A DNA stretch of 9,087 nt, from positions 1 through 9,087 of the forward strand of contig CAYUYM010000136.1 in NCBI GenBank assembly GCA_964449305.1. The letters run 5' to 3'. The stretch is from CAYUYM01 sp964449305 (GTDB lineage: Bacteria > Bacteroidota > Ignavibacteria > SZUA-365 > CAYQST01). Positions 6,163 to 9,087 of this stretch are shown one piece after another. The position numbers and the translations under genes were made by a program. The notes under the pieces are model-generated. The model made no database searches. It was not told where the DNA came from and saw only the letters and a list, made by a program, of their open reading frames with translations. Within the stretch, counting starts at the first letter, position 1, and each line of letters starts with the position of its first letter.

Positions 6163-6993
6163 TCAATCCTCCGGCGATGCCGGCATCGGTTCCGGTCGTT
6201 CATCGGTCCCGACCTCTGACGACGACAGACGGAAGGTGATGGCCACACCGGCTCGGACCACGAGGTGCTTCCATTCGAGATTCTTCACAAGATGTGTCGG
6301 CTGGTACTCCACGGTGATGGATGGCTCGAGCGCAGAGGTCCATGTCGCGGTCAGTGGCAGGGCATGGTGAAGACCGACGGCAAGGGAGGTGAGGATGCGT
6401 GTGGCATCGGGGATCGTGCCGCCGAGGCTGTTGCGCGAGCGCGTCTGTGTGTCGCTGAAGACGCCGTGGTCCACGGGCTCAACAATGGTCTCCTGCTGGG
6501 AGTAGCGGCTGTCGAGGAGCAGAGACAGCGACACGCCACCGGTGATGGCCAGCCGCCCGATGAGTCGATGATACGCGCCGAGGTTCAGGGTGAGGTGGAG
6601 GAAGCGCGCATCGATGGCATGTCGGATGGTGATGGGGATGGGTGTCCCGCGGTCGCTGCCGAGTTCGGATTCCCTGGCCTCCAGCACGCCCTCCCGGACG
6701 CCGACCGACAATCCGATGGTGCCGCCGGCGGCAACGTTCACCGGCAGACGGAGGACGGCGCCCGCGCGGAAGCCGTCGGCGCTTCCTGAGGAGTAGCGGG
6801 GACAGCAGCCGGGGATGCCGGGCAGTGAGGAGAAATCCGCGATCTGATGCACAACCTCGTACGCAGCCTGGGGTCCCAGGCGGAGGCCCGACCAATACCC
6901 CGTGTCGCCCTCCTGGGCGTGGGTGGTGACACCGGTGCAGAGTGATGCGAGGATGAGCGCGAAGGCCCGATGGAGAATGGCGTGGTGGTTCAA
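6163..6993 (-). CDS. Outer-membrane beta-barrel protein with signal peptide (OmpA/PorT-like barrel class)
   Basis: The protein has 276 residues. Residues 1-27 form a signal peptide: HHAILHR, a hydrophobic core at about 11-18, and cleavage after TTHA-Q near 26-27. The mature part is a run of amphipathic beta-strands typical of small outer-membrane barrels of FCB bacteria, ending with a polar tail (258-276). A cysteine-pair loop, LPGIPGCCPRY (57-67), lies after the first strand. I associate this loop with barrel proteins of Chlorobi-like lineages, but that is recollection. The start is a TTG at 6991-6993 with ACGAGG 4 nt upstream, just after the stop of the cargo gene. No better in-frame start precedes the signal peptide. 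The 10-bp spacing from the T9SS cargo gene implies one transcript, so it may help display or secrete that cargo, or be a generic porin-like protein. Confidence 0.75.
   Translation of the reverse strand: MNHHAILHRAFALILASLCTGVTTHAQEGDTGYWSGLRLGPQAAYEVVHQIADFSSLPGIPGCCPRYSSGSADGFRAGAVLRLPVNVAAGGTIGLSVGVREGVLEARESELGSDRGTPIPITIRHAIDARFLHLTLNLGAYHRLIGRLAITGGVSLSLLLDSRYSQQETIVEPVDHGVFSDTQTRSRNSLGGTIPDATRILTSLAVGLHHALPLTATWTSALEPSITVEYQPTHLVKNLEWKHLVVRAGVAITFRLSSSEVGTDERPEPMPASPED
6175..6188. repeat. 14-bp perfect palindrome at the convergent gene ends
   Basis: CGATGCCGGCATCG is self-complementary and lies within the last codons of the minus-strand barrel gene. It can fold as a 5-bp stem with a CCGG loop on either strand. 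It might stabilise transcript ends or contribute to factor-dependent termination, but no T-tract follows on either side and the codons also explain the sequence. Confidence 0.3.
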
Positions 6994-6997
6994 AGCG

Positions 6998-7003
6998 CCT
7001 CGT
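6998..7003 (-). promoter_or_regulatory. Shine-Dalgarno site supporting the TTG start of the barrel gene
   Basis: On the minus strand ACGAGG follows the cargo stop codon and ends 4 nt before the TTG at 6993. It supports this rare start codon and coupled expression with the cargo gene. Confidence 0.45.
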
Positions 7004-9087
7004 TCATTTGACGATGATCATGGTCCGCGACAGCGTCGTGGACGGTGTGCGAAGGATGCACCGGTACATTCCCGATGCGAAGGCCGTGCCTTCGAAACGG
7101 ACGCCATGCCGCCCGGGTTCCGCGATGCCGGCGAACAGCGTGGCGATCCTTCGGCCGAATGCATCGACGACGAGGAGTTCGGTGTGACCCACCTCCATCG
7201 TTTCGTAATCGATCCAGGTTTCGGCGTTGAACGGGTTGGGGTGGTTCTGCATGAGCGACACGCGTCGATCCATGAGAAAGAGCCGATCGCCACCCTGGTG
7301 GCACAGCTCGACGCACACGGGACACGACTGCCCCTGCACCGTGGTCGCGACATCGCCGGTGCCCCATGCAACGCCGTTGATCACGACATCGGTGCAGGCC
7401 GTGTCGGAGGCGAGCACGATGAATGGCAGCCGGTGCAGAACGCCCTGCACATCGCCGCCGGCGCGTGTGCCTGTCACACGGGCATGCAGCCGCCGCTCCT
7501 GGATGCCAAGCGTGTCGAAGGCGAAAAGGGGATGCACCACATGGAGATCGAAGGCGACGTCGAGGGTGAAGGCAGACATCGCATCGGGAAGGCCCTGCGA
7601 TGCAAGGAGCAGGAGGGGCAGCGACACGACGGTGCCGGACGGCACAGGTCCGGTGGTGCCGCAATCGAAGCCGACGACGGCCGTCGCGTGTGACACGTTC
7701 ACCATCACGGTGTCGGAACATCCCGTGCAGCCGTTCGTGTCAGTCACGCACACCATGTACGATCCCGATTCTCCCGCCGTGTGCGTCCGCTCCACCGCTC
7801 CGATGATGCGTGCTCCATTCCTGAACCACTGATACTGTGCGTGCACAGAGGATGTCAGCGTCGCGCCGGACAGGGTGATGACGGGATGCGGGGAGGGCCG
7901 CACGTCGAGTGTGTGCGGGGGAGTGGTTCCGCTGCACCCGATGCTGTCGACGACATGCGCGGTGTACATGCCGGGCAGCGTCGCGCCGAGTGATGACTGT
8001 GTCGCGCCGGGTATCGGTGTGCCGTTGCGGAACCACTGGCAGGCGGGGAAAGCGGGCACAACCGCAAGGCGGGCCGTGTCACCCTCACACAGGACGGATG
8101 GATCCGCGGTGGAGATGATGGGTGCCGGTGGAGGCTGGAACGTGACAATGACGGAATCGGATGTCGAGGAGCATCCGATGCTGTCCGTCGTCGTCACCGC
8201 GAACACGCCGCTGCGCGTCACCCTGATCGAGCGGCCTGTCTCTCCCGTGTTCCATCTGTGGGTGATGTGTTCCGGTCCGGCATCGAGCACAACGGTGTCG
8301 CCCTCACAGGTGGTGGTCGCCCTGTCCGCGGTGATCACGGGGCGGGAGGATGGAGGGATGTGCACGACCACGAATCCTTCCCCCACGCATCCTGCAGCGC
8401 TTCTGTGCTGCACACGCAGCGTGTCCGTTGTGGATGCGGGCCATTCGATGACGATATCGGAGGTGCCCTCACCGGAGCGGATCAGGCCGGTCGTGGATGA
8501 CCAGTGATACGATGACCCGGGCAGAGCCGTGGCGGCGAAGGCCGTGGGTGTATTTCTGCAAACGGTGGCGGGGCCGGCGATGGTGGCATCAGGCACGGGA
8601 TGGAAGGTGATGGTGACTGCAGCCGATGTGCCGGTGCAGCCGGCCGAATCCTGGACGGACACGAAATACTGTCCCGATCGAATGACGCGAAGCGCGCGGG
8701 TGGAGTCGCCTGTCGACCACACGACCCGGGCATACCCCTCCCCCGCATCAAGCGTCACGGTGTCGCCCTCACATGCGACGGCAGGCCCGTGCATGCTGAT
8801 CACCGGCGTGAGCGAGCTCTGCACGTGCACGATGATGGTCGTGTCGGCCACGCATCCGGACGCTGCCGACAGGGTGAGGTGCAGGGTGTCCTCGCCAGGC
8901 TGCTGCCATTGCACAGTGACGGAAGCGGTGGTGTGGCCCGAAAGGATGACCCCGCCTGAGGCGCGCCATGCATGCGTGATGCCGGCACCGTCCGGGGCCG
9001 TGTAGGTGACAGGGGCCATGGGACAGGCTGTGGCCGGTCCGGTGATCGAGATGGACGGGCGGGGATGCACGGTGATGGCTGTCGGCA
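7004..9087 (-). CDS. Modular T9SS-secreted surface protein with Ig/PKD-like repeats (N-terminus beyond window)
   Basis: The frame is open to the right edge, so the N-terminus with its signal peptide is missing. Residues here are counted from the codon at 9068-9070. Six Ig/PKD-like modules of about 68-82 residues run from 1 to 459, each with Pro-x-Ile starts and most with a paired Cys near each end. A beta-sandwich that looks cohesin-like (about 462-585) follows, then a Cys-rich linker (CPVCVELC, 583-590), then the sorting domain (606-688). Such proteins cross the outer membrane through the type IX system, lose the tail to the sortase PorU, and are usually anchored to surface polysaccharide or released. 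Ig/PKD modules normally act as spacers or in adhesion. No catalytic domain is visible in this part; one could lie upstream. The stop is TGA at 7004-7006, 10 bp before the barrel gene. Confidence 0.88.
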   Translation of the reverse strand, partial: PTAITVHPRPSISITGPATACPMAPVTYTAPDGAGITHAWRASGGVILSGHTTASVTVQWQQPGEDTLHLTLSAASGCVADTTIIVHVQSSLTPVISMHGPAVACEGDTVTLDAGEGYARVVWSTGDSTRALRVIRSGQYFVSVQDSAGCTGTSAAVTITFHPVPDATIAGPATVCRNTPTAFAATALPGSSYHWSSTTGLIRSGEGTSDIVIEWPASTTDTLRVQHRSAAGCVGEGFVVVHIPPSSRPVITADRATTTCEGDTVVLDAGPEHITHRWNTGETGRSIRVTRSGVFAVTTTDSIGCSSTSDSVIVTFQPPPAPIISTADPSVLCEGDTARLAVVPAFPACQWFRNGTPIPGATQSSLGATLPGMYTAHVVDSIGCSGTTPPHTLDVRPSPHPVITLSGATLTSSVHAQYQWFRNGARIIGAVERTHTAGESGSYMVCVTDTNGCTGCSDTVMVNVSHATAVVGFDCGTTGPVPSGTVVSLPLLLLASQGLPDAMSAFTLDVAFDLHVVHPLFAFDTLGIQERRLHARVTGTRAGGDVQGVLHRLPFIVLASDTACTDVVINGVAWGTGDVATTVQGQSCPVCVELCHQGGDRLFLMDRRVSLMQNHPNPFNAETWIDYETMEVGHTELLVVDAFGRRIATLFAGIAEPGRHGVRFEGTAFASGMYRCILRTPSTTLSRTMIIVK
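7007..7255 (-). other. Type IX secretion C-terminal sorting domain (type A, Por_Secre_tail)
   Basis: The last 83 residues carry the family's ordered motifs: QNHPNPFN (608-615), WIDYE (619-623), VVDAFGRRI (634-642), PGRHGVRFEG (652-661), SGMYRC (666-671), and a final MIIVK (684-688). This domain directs the folded protein to the T9SS translocon and PorU. It is the best lineage marker in the window. The PNPFN form with a closing M-x-L/I-V-K strand is the variety usual outside classical flavobacteria. Confidence 0.93.
8132..9070 (-). repeat. Duplicated A-B Ig-module pair with exact 155-residue period
   Basis: Modules at residues 1-86 (A1), 87-157 (B1), 158-239 (A2) and 240-313 (B2) alternate between two types. 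Cysteines fall at 16/73, 100/145, 171/228 and 255/300, so both members of each pair repeat at exactly 155 residues (465 nt). A modules share GPAT-x-C and AAGCV or ASGCV ends. B modules share CEGDTV-x-LDAG and an RSG...DS-x-GC end. Two further modules of a third type (314-391 and 392-459, both with QWFRNG) complete an A-B-A-B-C-C order. Confidence 0.8.

Noticed and set aside
7875..8507. Plus-strand open frame opposite the T9SS cargo
   Set aside because: It is a mirror of the Thr/Ser/Val-rich repeats; the minus strand shows strong family motifs through the same region.

Overview
The window is GC-rich, densely coding bacterial DNA with short intergenic gaps and several ATGA start/stop overlaps. 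The clearest lineage marker is on the minus strand: a large modular surface protein ending in a type IX secretion (T9SS) C-terminal sorting domain of the PNPFN type. T9SS is essentially limited to the Bacteroidota/Chlorobi (FCB) group. GC-rich DNA with PNPFN tails suggests a Chlorobi-side lineage (Ignavibacteria/Kapabacteria-like) rather than a classical low-GC flavobacterium. That placement is inference.

Layout. Positions 2-1347 (+): the end of a PfkB-family sugar kinase, overlapping an RmlD-like NAD(P)-dependent dTDP-4-dehydrorhamnose reductase. After a 71-bp gap, positions 1419-6110 (+) form a tightly packed four-gene unit: a two-TM protein with a long coiled coil that resembles the T9SS motor stator GldL/PorL; a single-TM protein with a large beta-rich periplasmic part that resembles GldM/PorM; and two secreted, probably outer-membrane beta-barrel proteins that look like diverged paralogues. 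Positions 6163-9087 (-), convergent with that unit: an outer-membrane beta-barrel protein preceded on its own strand, 10 bp away, by the T9SS cargo protein, whose N-terminus lies beyond the right edge.

How the genes may work together. GldL and GldM form a proton-driven inner-membrane motor that powers type IX secretion and gliding. Here a divergent pair keeps the membrane-embedded charged residues I would expect, but gldK and gldN are not adjacent. Two paralogous barrel proteins follow instead. The unit may therefore be a diverged T9SS motor locus or a separate motor-driven envelope machine with its own outer-membrane partners. The T9SS substrate and barrel next door fit a surface-secretion neighbourhood. 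The most interesting features are the motor-barrel gene arrangement, an 81-nt inverted-repeat element starting exactly at the first start codon of the fourth gene, and an exact 155-residue super-repeat in the cargo protein.

No tRNA, rRNA, CRISPR array, insertion sequence or convincing intrinsic terminator was seen. No gene-free stretch exceeds 300 bases.
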